The notes under the pieces were generated by a model that had not been told where the DNA came from, made no database searches, and was given only the letters and a program-made list of their open reading frames with translations. Source: Rehmannia glutinosa (Eukaryota > Streptophyta > Magnoliopsida > Lamiales > Orobanchaceae). Taken from it: DNA of 64,000 nucleotides. This document shows positions 9,984 to 20,269 of this stretch, piece by piece. Positions within the stretch are counted from its first letter, which is position 1. Each line of letters begins with the position of its first letter. The position numbers and the translations under genes were made by a program. The DNA lies in assembly GCA_016081115.2 (NCBI GenBank), contig JABTTQ020000186.1, positions 272,539 to 336,538 of the forward strand, read 5' to 3'.

Positions 9984-10293
9984 CGACCGGTCGCCCTATA
10001 GGACAACCCGTACCTGAAGATGATTTTTGAAACAGAAAATGAGACGGAAGAAAAATCAAGCAGGTTGACCGGTCGCCCTGGGCGTCGACCGGTCCGGTCG
10101 ACCAGTCACCCAGGGGTCGACCGGTACCTGCAAGTTTGTTTTGAAACAAAACAAAATTTCCTTGGTTTTTTCATTAAGGGGGACCGGTCAAGGTATAGGT
10201 CGACCGGTCGAAGACCCCCTTGACCGGTCGCCCTGTGTAATTTTCCTGTGTTACATTTCAAACTTTTATTTCTGTGCGACCGGTCGCCCTGTG
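9984..10293. repeat. CGACCGGTCG palindrome cluster in U3 (5' LTR)
   Basis: About nine copies of the core GACCGGTC, many as the 10-bp palindrome CGACCGGTCG followed by CCCTG, lie between 9984 and 10293, for example at 9984, 10067, 10087, 10117, 10183, 10200, 10222 and 10276. They sit about 150-460 bp upstream of the TATA box. Palindromic, methylation-prone structures in the regulatory part of maize Sirevirus LTRs have been described; that this cluster does the same is inference. Confidence 0.85.
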
Positions 10294-10442
10294 CTTTGAC
10301 AGCAAAAATATGACCGTTTGACAGCAGACATATTTCCTTAAAATGTGGGATTGATTTCTAACAACTATATTCTTGATTTTGATTGTATTTTTCTTTAGAT
10401 TTTCAATCCCCAAGAGGAGCCTATGCTTGATCAATCATCTCT

Positions 10443-10450
10443 TATAAATA
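10443..10450 (+). promoter_or_regulatory. TATA box of Sirevirus 5' LTR
   Basis: TATAAATA followed by GAGGAAG is the best core-promoter match in the LTR and is conserved in the 3' LTR at 16147-16154. Transcription would start about 30 bp downstream. Confidence 0.75.
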
Positions 10451-10687
10451 GAGGAAGTTTTGGAGCAACCAAAACAACAATTGAGATACAACACAACAAG
10501 ATACACTTCAAGCAAACATTTGTTCTTCATTGTTATTATTCTTGTTGTAATTTTGCCTAGCTTATCACTTTCACATCCTTGAGGTCTAGGCTATTCTTGA
10601 TTACACTTTGCACTCAAATTGTAATATTCATTATTGAGTTGTAATCTTGATTTTTGGTTATCATTCAAACACAATATATCCTTGTGA

Positions 10688-10905
10688 GTGTTCTTGTGGT
10701 AAGAACACACTTGGATGATCTAGGTGATAGGTGCAAGAAGATTGTGGTGATCTTCTTATTGAGGTGTTGAAGAATTTGGTATTCTTCAAGGTTGAAGATT
10801 GTGGTAATCTTCACAAGGTGCCGTTAAAGGAAGATTGTGGTAATCTTCAAAGGGAGATTGTGGTAATCTCCAAAGGTGGTGTTGAAGAAGAGTGTGGTGC
10901 TCTTC
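10688..10905 (+). repeat. Seven-hairpin array with (G/T)TGGT loops and covarying stems (5' LTR)
   Basis: Seven inverted repeats stand in a row, at 10688-10708, 10735-10757, 10767-10789, 10793-10813, 10830-10848, 10853-10871 and 10887-10905. Each has a 7-9 bp stem and a 5-nt loop GTGGT (TTGGT in the third). Stems differ but stay paired, for example GTGTTCTT/AAGAACAC, GAAGAAT/ATTCTTC, GGAGATT/AATCTCC and GAAGAGT/GCTCTTC, the last closing with a T-G pair. The array lies about 200-430 nt downstream of the expected transcription start, so it would be in the RNA leader. The open frame across it is incidental. Confidence 0.88.
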
Positions 10906-11168
10906 AAGGTGTTGTAAGTTGAGTTTGTATTAATTTTGGTAATTAATAAAATTCCTTTTCTTTTTGAAATCCATCCCGGATATACTGGGGTGGTAGTAGA
11001 TTAGGCCCTAGGTGGGTTGAACTACTATAAATCAACGTGTGTTGTTTACATTCCACACCTTTATTATTGTCTTTGAGCATTCGGTTCGAAAAAGAGGGCA
11101 AAATCGAAAAGATGGAGATAATCTATTCACCCCCCCTCTAGATTATCGTAGCCGCTTGGACTTACAAG

Positions 11169-11180
11169 TGGTATCAGAGC
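11169..11180 (+). promoter_or_regulatory. Primer binding site (initiator Met tRNA)
   Basis: TGGTATCAGAGC begins two bases after the 5' LTR end and matches the 3' end of plant initiator methionine tRNA, the usual primer for copia minus-strand synthesis. Confidence 0.9.
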
Positions 11181-11280
11181 CAAACTCTTTGGCAAGCTCG
11201 TTTCACATCGCGAGTGAAGAGGAACGATCGTAAACTTAACGAAGCTCATCTTACCGCACCTCACCACCAAGCCATCTCTA

Positions 11281-11595
11281 TTTGATTCCAAAAATTATAT
11301 ATTTTGGAAAGAAAGAATGGAATGTTATTTACAAGGTTGCGGGTTCGATATTTGGAACATCGTCATAAATGGAGAATCCATTCCGTTGAAAGACACGCCA
11401 CACACCTCCAAAGGCTTCAAAGAGCTCAATGATGAAGAGAAGAAAATCATCTCCTTAAACGGTAAAGCTCTCAATATTTTGTATTGTTCATTTACTAATT
11501 TGGAATGTGAACATATTGTAGGAATTCGATCGGCACATGAAGTATGGCAAAAATTAGAAGCCATCTATAAAGTATTTGCAAATGAAAGGAGTTAA
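11281..11595 (+). pseudogene. Sirevirus gag, N-terminal part
   Basis: The frame contains FDSKNYIFWKERMECYLQGC, then LNDEEKKIISLNGKALNILY and AHEVWQKLEAIYK, the typical N-terminal capsid part of copia Gag (UBN2-type domain). The start codon is not preserved as an obvious ATG upstream; the frame can be read from about 11281. It stops at 11593-11595 and sequence between here and 11689 is shorter than in an intact gag, so part of the capsid is deleted. Confidence 0.78.
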
Positions 11596-11688
11596 ACAAA
11601 AGCATCTACTTCTCAAAGGAATACAAGTTCAAATCTAAGGAACAAGCCTCTTACAACTTCAAACCATGAAGTAGTCGAACAATGTTTT

Positions 11689-12628
11689 ATGGGCATTGAA
11701 GAAGAAAATGAGGTATGTCTTAAACCTTCTACTTCTTATGATATTGTTATTCAAAATGATTATAGTGATTTGCAAAATAATTTTGATGATCTTCAAAATG
11801 AATTCCAAAATTTACTTGTTAAGTACAAAAATCTGAAAAAGGAATTCAATGTTTTGAAAAATGATAAGGATAGTTTATTTACTTCCTATGAATCACTATC
11901 ATGTGTTCACACCACCACACTTGATAAGGTTAGAAACCTTGAGAAAGAAAATAGTACTCTTGTTGAGAATTTGAATTGCATGAAAAATGATTTATTAAAA
12001 TGCAACTTGAGTACCAATAAAAAGACCAATATTGTTGATGTTCATAATTGTGATAAAGGACTTGATCATAAGCCTAATGTTGTTAATCATATGAAAAAGA
12101 ATCAAGTCCCTATATATTTTGGTCATTATGCTCCTAAAATTGTTACTTGTTTTTATTGCGGTAAAAAGGGTCATACGGCTAATTCTTGTCGGGCTAGAAA
12201 TAGCTCCAATTATTCTTGGAGACCTAAAAGTCTCAAAGCTAATCCTAAAGGACCCAAACACTTGAGGGTACCACAAAATAATGTTGTATTAGGTACCCAA
12301 CGAAAGAATGATCGGAGAAAAGTTATACCGCCAAGAAGACATCAAATGACCGCGTCATTTGATCAAAGAAGGAGAAAACATTTTCAACAAAGCCAATTTC
12401 CAAGAAGATGATATAATCAAAAATGGGAAGAACACAATCCTTGGAAATGGCAAAGACATCATCAACAAGATGATTTTCAAAGAAGAAGAGATCATCAACA
12501 ATGGGAAGGTAACAAACCTTGGAAATGGAGTAATCAAAGAAGCCATCATCAACAAAGTGACTTCTCAAGGGGAAGATATCATCAACAATGGGAAAGACAC
12601 AACTCATGGAAACGGCGTAATTGGTAAA
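11689..12628 (+). pseudogene. Sirevirus gag, coiled coil, zinc knuckle and basic Trp-rich tail
   Basis: Residues 20-100 form a heptad-rich coiled coil (DLQNNFDDLQNEFQNLLVKY and following). CFYCGKKGHTANSC (about residue 157) is a CCHC zinc knuckle, followed by a Trp/Lys-rich strand and HLRVPQ. The frame meets TGA at 12409-12411, but the same frame then stays open for about 72 codons to TAA at 12626-12628. This extension repeats HHQQ-(S/D)DF-x-R-x-R-x-HQQWE-x-x-x-x-WKW three times, so it is probably the genuine basic tail cut by one CGA-to-TGA type change. Gag packages the RNA. Confidence 0.82.
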
Positions 12629-15397
12629 CCGTATCTCCCCATTTAAATATGCATTTTATTTTAATTCTATGCATGTTTTTATTTGTGTCTTAATTGCAAA
12701 ATGAGTTTTCAAATATTTATTTTTTAATTAAGGTCTTCAATGTATATTTGTGCTTTTAAAATATTTTTGAAAAAGAAGACCTTATATGATGTTTTTAAAA
12801 CTCTTGTGCATTTTTGTAGACTAAAGTGTGTCATCATCTCTTATGGATTTTTATGGCATAAGCTTACTTGTGATATCTCTTAGCCTACACTTTTATCATT
12901 ATGATTTGTGCTAGACTTGTTTTAAGAATTGTGTAGGATTTACATATTTTCACAAATGGCCATTTACGTCATTATTTGTCAAGAAAGGCATAAATTATCG
13001 AGGTATGTTTACTTGTGTTATTCTTACTCTTATATACTCGATATATGTATTGGCATATGCCTATGTGCTTGTTTTTCATAGTATTTCATACAAGTGCCAT
13101 TAAGAGGATTTTTAGATTTTTCGAAAGGCACTATTCGATATTTGATTGCACATATTTACTTTGTCAACTCTTGTTCAAATACTTCTTTTAAATAAGGTCT
13201 CAACTATATGCTATCGGATTTTCAAATTTCAAAAGAGACTTTTTGTAGCTTTCTTAAGCTTATTTGAACTTGCATGATTTATTAGTCTCTTGATGATCTT
13301 CTAAATGCACAGTATGTGTTTCTTGCTTCATGGTCTATATATATAGTGTCTATTTCTACTATGCTCTTATACAAGATATTTTGTGATTGATGATTGAGGC
13401 ATGTTTTTATACTTGAGCTATTTTTTCTTGCTTATATAAGCGATGCCGGTAATGAGTTTGTTAAGTTGTGTAGATGAGAAATGAAGTACTCCAAATATTA
13501 GTTACCTCCCAATATTTGGATATAAATGTTCTATTATGAACACCTTAGATCAATTGGATGCCCTATGATGATAGTGATGAAGAAGATAAAAAGGGTATTC
13601 CGGAACAAACTCGATGACCAAGGTAACAAGTTTGATGAACAAGACAAGTTGATACTAGGTGAACTTGAGATGAGCATGATGGGGGAGCTCAATTTCTTGC
13701 TTGGACTACATATTATTCAATGCCAAGAAAGTGATTATATTCCACACTCAAAAGAAGAAGTGAGACATTGAAGAAGAAAGAACTATTTCAACCTATATGG
13801 CTATAAATGCGAAAATTGACAAAAGGTTGAAGTAGGCATTGACAAGCGAATTCGAGGTATGTTCATTCATTACTCCTTAGACTCGATATTCTATATGTCT
13901 TATGTCTATATGCTCGACTCGGGATAACAAGACCGGTGTAAATTTTATTTTTCAAAATATGGTTCGTCATAATCGAACTAAACATTTTGAGATTCGATAT
14001 TTTTTTTGGGATTGCATGTTTTAATAAAAACTTGAGATGTGTTTAATTCCGTCTCAAAGATAACTCGCGGACTTTTTAATCGCTCACCGCCGAGTATTTT
14101 ACCTCATTTCGAGCTTGATTATGACATAATGTATATTGAATGAGGTCTACGTTTTCATTTTGCACGTTTTTAAAACTTAGGGGCGAAAAATCGGATTTTT
14201 GGATAAAATTTTGGAATTTCAAAATAGGACGGTAACAGTGGGCTGCCACGGTCTGGGCCGACCGGTCGCCCATGCCCTGGACCGGTCGCCCTGAACGATT
14301 TTTTTTGTTAAAAATGGTTCTGTTTCCAGATTTAGCCATTTTGGCTTATTTTGTCCATTTTTCGTCCCCTTTGCAAATTGCACACAAATTTCACTCCAAA
14401 TTTGTTTTATTGCATGCATTTCACATATTGGACCTTTTTAGGTTCGATTATCATCATCATTGCTCGTCTTTACCGATTGAATGGTAAGAATTCTACTTCT
14501 TTAGCTCAATTGGGTTGAACCCTTGAGTTTGTGGCTTATATGTATTTTTCTTGATACAATTCATATATTTTTATGATGAGCTTAGTGATTGTTGATGGAT
14601 GATATTTGTTAAATTGCTTTTGGTGATGAAAAACTTGGCTTGATTACATTTACAATGGCTATATATATCTTCTTCAATTTTTGGCCTTGCCAAGTATTCG
14701 ATAAAATGTCTCAATAAAAAATTCATCACCTACATGATTCTCTCGATTTCAAAAGTCTCATATATTTATAGAGATCATGTTTTTGCAAATGAAATGATTT
14801 TTCATAAGCTTCTACAAGTCGTATGATCGACTCTTTCCTCCTATTTGGTCTATAAGCTTCAATGTTCAAATAGCTCGATACATCGGTTTAGTTACGCACT
14901 TTGATATGATTATATGATGTGTTTATCGTGCTAACATTCTTTTTGATGATTCTAAAGGGGGAGAAACAGGTTATAAGCTCATTAGCTCATAAAAGCTAAG
15001 TTAAGCTAAACAAAAGAAGCTATAACCTATGACTTCCTAAAGTCATAAGTTGTGCATTATACTTAGTCCAATTGTTGTATGATGGACTCATATACTTGTC
15101 TAATGATGTTTTGTTGACAGGTGGAGCTTATAAGCTCTTGTACTCTTGAACAAAATGTAAAAGCCAAGCTTTTAGCTTATGGTTAATTGCTTTTACATTT
15201 GCTTTTACAGTATTCTTGATGTGCTTGTTGATAGGGGGAGCTTGTGCTTATTACTGAATATATTTACTCCCCTACTTGGTTGCTTTTATATTTTTGAAAT
15301 GGTGGTTTCTTCCAAACGGTTAAATGTTTTTACCGGAAAATCATTTCTAAAATTGTTCTCCTATTTTGTGTAAAAATTGTTTTGGTTTGTAATCATC
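12629..15397 (+). other. Sirevirus internal non-coding region with deleted pol
   Basis: In an intact Sirevirus about 4 kb of pol would lie here. Only one RT scrap (13560-13745) is recognisable. The rest is AT-rich and non-coding, with one small GACCGGTCGCCC pair near 14258-14292 and three purine tracts toward the end. Stems such as TTATAAGCTC...GAGCTTATAA occur near 14972-15135. No other gene is seen. Confidence 0.75.
13560..13771 (+). pseudogene. Copia reverse transcriptase remnant
   Basis: IKRVFRNKLDDQGN matches the N-terminal finger region of copia RT, and further on EMSMMGELNFLLGLHIIQ matches the region after the catalytic YVDD box. The intervening several hundred bases, including the active site, are missing, so this is an internal deletion joining two RT parts. 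Confidence 0.75.
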
Positions 15398-15411
15398 AAA
15401 AAGGGGGAGAC
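14955..15411 (+). promoter_or_regulatory. Multiple polypurine tracts before the 3' LTR
   Basis: AAAGGGGGAG at 14955-14964, ATAGGGGGAG at 15231-15240 and AAAAAGGGGGAGAC at 15398-15411. The last abuts the 3' LTR and would prime plus-strand DNA. Several copies of this tract ahead of the LTR are a known Sirevirus feature. Confidence 0.8.
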
Positions 15412-15721
15412 TGTTTGATACATGTTTTTATCTTAATTTTGATGATTTTATTTTTACACCAAAACAATGTTTTTAATTGTTGTCCAAATACTCCTAAATG
15501 ATTTAAAATGGTTTTAATATTTTCCGGAGTATTTCTTCGAGTTTTACTTTTGATAAAATTGGACAACACTTCTTATGATTTTATGTTTATATGTTTTTAC
15601 TTCAAAACAAGGTCTCTAAATGTTGTCTAAATACTTCAGTTGGTTTAAAATGTTTTTACTATATTTTCGGAGTATTTCTTGGGTTTTATTTTCGACAAAA
15701 ATTGGACAACATTTTGTCTCT

Positions 15722-15990
15722 TGTCGACCGGTCACCCTATAGGACAACCCGTACACGAAGATGATTTTTTGAAAAAAATGAGACGGAAGAAAAATCAAGC
15801 GGTCGGCCCGTCCCGGGGTCGACTGGTACCTGCAAGTTTGTTTTGAAACAGAACAAAATTTCCTTGGTTTTTTCATTAAGGGGGACCGGTCAAGGTATAG
15901 GTCGACCGATCGAAGACCCCCTTGACCGGTCGCCTTGTGTAATTTTTTCGTGTTACGTTTCAAACTTTTATTTACGTGCGACCGTCGCAT
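15722..15990. repeat. Eroded CGACCGGTCG cluster in U3 (3' LTR)
   Basis: Fewer intact cores remain than in the 5' LTR. Changes include CGACCGGTAC to CGACTGGTAC, CGACCGGTCG to CGACCGATCG, and the block around GACCGGTCGCCCTGGGCGTC reduced by deletion. Confidence 0.8.
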
Positions 15991-16391
15991 ACGCCTGCTT
16001 TAATGAAAAAAATATGATCGTTTGACAATGAGACATATTTCTTAAAATGTGGGATTGATTTCTAACAACTATATTCTTGATTTTAATTGTATTTTTCTAT
16101 AGATTTTCAATCCCCAAGAGAAGCCTATGATTGATCAATCATCTCCTATAAATAGAGGAAGTTTTGGAGCAACCAAAACAACAATTGAGATACAACACAA
16201 CAAGATACACTTCAAGCAAACATTTGTTCTTCATTGTTATTATTCTTGTTGTAATTTTGCCTAGCATATCACTTTCACATCCTTGAGGTCTAGGCTATTC
16301 TTGATTACACTTTGCACTCAAATTGTAATATTCATTATTGAGTTGTAATCTTGATTTTTGGTTATCATTCAAACACAATATATCCTTGTGA

Positions 16392-16609
16392 GTGTTCTTG
16401 TGGTAAGTTTACACTTGGATGATCTAGGTGATAGGTGCAAGAAGATTATGGTGATCTTCTTATTGAGGTGTTGAAGAATTTGGTATTCTTCAAGGTTGAA
16501 GATTGTGGTAATCTTCACAAGGTGCCGTTGAAGGAAGATTGTGGTAATCTTCAAAGGGAGATTGTGGTAATCTCCAAAGGTGGTGTTGGAGAAGAGTGTG
16601 GTGCTCTTC
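16392..16609 (+). repeat. Hairpin array in 3' LTR
   Basis: Same array as 10688-10905. Hairpins 2-7 still pair; the second has loop ATGGT. The first is damaged (AAGTTTACAC in place of AAGAACAC). Confidence 0.85.
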
Positions 16610-16870
16610 AAGGTGTTGTAAGTTGAGTTTGTATTAATTTTGGTAATTAATAAAATTCATTTTCTTTTTGAAATCCATCCCGGATATACTGGGGTGGTAA
16701 TAGATTAGGCCCTAGGTGGGTTGAACTACTATAAATCAACGTGTGTTGTTTACATTCTGCACCTTTATTATTATCTTTGAGCATTCGGTTCGAAAAAGAG
16801 GGCGAAATCGAAAAGATGGAGATAATCTATTCACCCCCCCTCTAGATTATCGTAGCCGCTTGGACTTACA

Positions 16871-16875
16871 TATTA
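16871..16875. other. Right target-site duplication TATTA
   Basis: Exact match to 9663-9667. It fixes both element borders. Confidence 0.93.
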
Positions 16876-17219
16876 TAGACTAGGGTTCATATATGGTACA
16901 TGTTTTGATGAATTTGCCATGATTTACTTGAATTATTCTATGGGGCATTTTATCGAACACCTTATGGGGTTGATGAAATTGAGGTACATGTGGTTGATAT
17001 AATGATGAATCGTGCATGAGTTTGATTATTTAGGGTGTTAGTGGCTATGATTCTCTGCAATTACATTGTTATTTACGTTCAAGAGCTTAATTGTTATTAA
17101 ACTGTAAGGAAGAGACATTATACCTCATTTGATTTATTTGTATTGAATTCATCGTGTTCTTGTTATACTTGGCATGTTCAGAATCTTACATTTGTTTTGC
17201 TAGGCACATACTTGAACTA

Positions 17220-18555
17220 ATGGCTGACCGAAGGAACCAACAAGGTCGGGGTAGACGCTTGAGGGAGGCGCGGACCTGCGGCGAGGAGCCACATCCGGAT
17301 AGCCAGGTGCTACGGGCTTCTTTTGACTAAGGCTGATGATCTGGAGCGATGGAGTAGGTTGGTCACCCGCTCATTTACACCGACACGATGAGTGTACCCA
17401 AGCCATTGGGATACACGACAACGTTTGGCAGCTATTTGAACGGGTTGGGTGGACCGCGTTCATGCAAGGGCAGTGGCCGACGTATAAGAAGCTAGCGCTA
17501 GAGTTCCTCAGTACACTTGAAATATACCAAATGACAGGGAACTCCGAGCCCATTGAGGTCCGCTTTTGGCTGGGAAACGAGATAAGGTGCATATTTATCA
17601 CCCAGCTCAATGAAATTTTTGGGGTCCCTACTGACGCCTCTTACAGGAACGCAGCGCACTATAGCCAGTATGAATTCTAGCGGTTGTTGGTTCGAGACGC
17701 CAAAGACCGCTCGATGCTTTATATGAGGTGCGCTCATCTAAGGCCTCATCACTCCAGAACCCCCGTTTTCTGCTATATCCAAAAGGTCACAGCTCACTCC
17801 GTCTTCACCCGACATAATAACGGGGGCATGCAAGTTTGGGAGATATACGTACTGCGGTGTATGCTAACTCGTACCTCCTTTAACACAGCGGCCCATTTTG
17901 TAGAACACGCCGACTATTTGGGCGATCGCGGATGCGACGATTGATTGGGGAATGATAGCCCCCCCGTTGCTCGGCATTTTCGTGTCGATATGAGCGGTTT
18001 GGAGCCCATTGAGGCGATCGGAGGATTAATATAAATGCCATACGCCAAATGAAGATCATAATAGAAGAAGAGAACATATCTCTCTTCCAATAAAGGATCG
18101 GAACGCCTTCCCACTTCCGAACCCGCAACTCACATTTGTGGTTGATAATGAGACTAATTGGTTAATGAACTCTGAGGCGCCTACCAGAGTCATGGAAGCC
18201 ATGCTTGCGCGGAAAAGGAGGAGGGTAGTCGGGTTGCCCTATGAGGATGAGTTGGCAATTAAGGCGATGGAGTATGACCGGCAAGAGAGAGGTTTTGAGC
18301 AAGGTTTCCAATAGGGGGTTTTGAGCAAGGGTTCCAACAAGGGATGCCCGACATACCGGAAAGCTCTCACCAAGGTGAGGAGCATGGGGGACCAGCTTAC
18401 CAGGATAGACTATTTTCTCTTGAGGAGAGCATGGGACAACACCGGGATGATTTCCGGCATCACCAGGATGAGTTCCGTACCTTCAGGACGGAACAAAAGC
18501 AAAGGTACCAGGCACAGGAGCAACGGGAATTGGAGATGTTGCAGATAATGCATTA
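17220..18555 (+). pseudogene. Athila ORF1-like protein (broken)
   Basis: From the ATG at 17220 a basic N-terminus (MADRRNQQGRGRRLREA) is read, then after a stop and frameshifts the conserved block IHDNVWQLFERVGWTAFMQ, WPTYKKLALEFLSTLEIYQM and IEVRFWLGNEIRCIFITQLN, which I recognise as the plant Athila ORF-1 family of unknown function. A second block near 17700-17935 continues it (VFCYIQKVTAHSVF, LRCMLTRTSFNTAAHFVEHA). The C-terminus is Gln/His/Glu-rich and probably coiled (18340-18555). A short direct duplication of GGTTTTGAGCAAGG lies at 18291-18335. It sits downstream of pol, where Athila elements carry a third ORF. Confidence 0.75.
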
Positions 18556-19969
18556 GGTACAAATGTGGCACATCTCCCAGGGCCACTTTCCGCCGCCACC
18601 CCCACAGTGTGACAGGTCCATTCCACATCTTTATTTGAAATTCTATCTTCTCTTCTATGCGCTATAATTTCATTCGAGTTTGGAGGGAGAGGTAGTTATT
18701 TTGATTGAAGGGTGTGGCGATATTTGCATTCATATAGTTGCATTTAGAGCATATAGGTTGCATTGCATTAGATGTTTCTTTTTGATTTTAGCACGTTTAT
18801 TGCTTTCTTAGGTTTTTAGGGAGTGAGTTGGCCGCTATTGTGTGCTTGTTGTGATCTTGGGAGCATTCGTTGAACAGTTTGTGTTGTTTTGAATTGGGTG
18901 TTGAGCGTGAGTTGATCGGGTTGAGAATAGATGATATGGAGCATGTGAATATTGAAACCATGGTTGATATGCTTTGAATTACGCAATTGCAAGTCTGTGA
19001 GCTTTTTGAGCTTTTACTGCTTTCATTATATGCAGTGTTGTTTGTTGATTGAGTGTGTCATTTATGTTGATATGAATTCTAGAACTTGCTCTGGTATCTC
19101 TGTCGAAGTCACATGTTGTATGCAATTTATGAAAATAATTTTAGGCCATTTTTGTTAAGCCTTTCAAGCTTTTTGTCTACTTAATGACATTTAATTTCCC
19201 TAGTTAGCCAATTTGAGCCTATTGCCTGATTTTTTTTATAGCCACATTTCAAGCCTTAACTTGATATATTTGTTACCCTAAACTTGAGTGTATATCATTG
19301 AGTAAGGGGATTGAATAAGGTTGAATAGGAGAATATCGAGAATTTAGATAATTGTGTGCATGTTGGATGTTGGGAATAAAAGAAGAAAAGGTGGAAAAAT
19401 GAGGATTTATACTCATAAAAGAGTCGGAAAAAAAATCGATTGTATAAGTGAGTTGACCGTAAATGAACTTATAGGCTGAGAATTATGATGTAAGGCGAAA
19501 TAAAGTGGATTGTATGAAAACGGGGGAGAAGAGAGATGTGATAAGAATAAGAGGTGATTGGGGTAGCATATTTGATTTGAATGGGAATATTTGATTGAGA
19601 AAAGATGTGCTTACGGTCATACGCGCTTGAGTTTGAGTCACTTTCTCCATATTTCCCTACCTTAACCAAAGAGCCTTCATTACAACCAAAAGAAAAGTCC
19701 TTTTTGATTTATGAATTGCATACAATTGAGTGGCGGAGATGTGAGACGATTTGCAAGCCTATGGTAATTCTTCAACATTGATATGATTTGAGCGAATACA
19801 CGTCCCTTATTATTCTAGAGAGGAGAGTATACATTTAATCCATGAGAGGCGTGATTCGAAGTATTTACCATGGCTTTAATTAACTTGTGCTCTGTGTTAG
19901 ATATTCGAAGCTTGGTTGATTTGTGCTTTTTCTTGTTTATAAAGCGTTGACCGAGACTGTCAACAGTTT
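18556..19969 (+). other. Athila 3' internal non-coding region
   Basis: No coding region is convincing; short open frames have no recognisable motifs. The stretch ends in a polypurine tract, consistent with the long untranslated region of Athila elements. Confidence 0.6.
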
Positions 19970-19980
19970 AAGTTTGGGGG
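19970..19980 (+). promoter_or_regulatory. Athila polypurine tract AAGTTTGGGGG
   Basis: A G-rich tract two bases before a TG that can start the 3' LTR. It would prime plus-strand synthesis. Confidence 0.65.
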
Positions 19981-20269
19981 TTTGATTGGTATGTGTTTTG
20001 CATGTATTTTGGGCTTAATTGTAGTTAGAATTAGTTGTTATGCATGCATTACTTGAGTGAAAAGGGCGTTATTTCTGTAAAGTGGAAAAGGTATTACGCT
20101 TTGCTCGTTTTGTAGGAATTAATTGATAATTGTAGCATTTTGGCGACAATTCGGAGCATTTCGGTAAAGCATCGCCAATACTTGAAGTAACGTACAATGT
20201 TTGGGGTTGAATCGAGAAGAAGTTGACGAATCGGGCGAAAGCGGAAAGAAACAAACACATATTAGCTCC

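Larger units (their letters stand above)
9668..11166 (+). repeat. 5' LTR of the Sirevirus-type element
   Basis: 1499 bp, beginning TG and ending CA, and matching 15412-16870 almost throughout. U3 carries the CGACCGGTCG palindrome cluster (9984-10293), then a TATA box (10443-10450), then the hairpin array (10688-10905). The PBS follows two bases after the end. Confidence 0.93.
9668..16870 (+). mobile_element. Sirevirus-type Ty1/copia retrotransposon, nested in Athila, pol largely deleted
   Basis: Two long LTRs (9668-11166 and 15412-16870), both starting TGTTTGATACATG and ending CTTACA, bound an element with a PBS to initiator-Met tRNA, a gag with coiled coil and zinc knuckle, and several AAAGGGGGAG purine tracts before the 3' LTR. 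Long LTRs, a coiled-coil gag and multiple polypurine tracts are Sirevirus traits. Only a scrap of RT remains of pol, so it is non-autonomous. The flanking TATTA duplication is perfect and the LTRs remain very similar, which points to insertion after Athila was already in place. Confidence 0.9.
15412..16870 (+). repeat. 3' LTR of the Sirevirus-type element
   Basis: 1459 bp, same TG...CA ends as the 5' LTR. Most of the length is nearly identical to 9668-11166. Differences concentrate in the palindrome cluster (15722-15990), where it lacks about 35 bp and several cores are changed. TATA box at 16147-16154. Confidence 0.93.

Noticed and set aside
9984..10293. CRISPR-like spaced palindromic repeats
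   Set aside because: Spacing is irregular, units are short and diverged, there are no cas genes and the context is a plant LTR.
10731..10922. 63-residue open frame across the hairpin array (and its copy at 16435-16626)
   Set aside because: The frame follows from the repeated units; stem pairing explains the sequence better than coding, and the position is an LTR leader.
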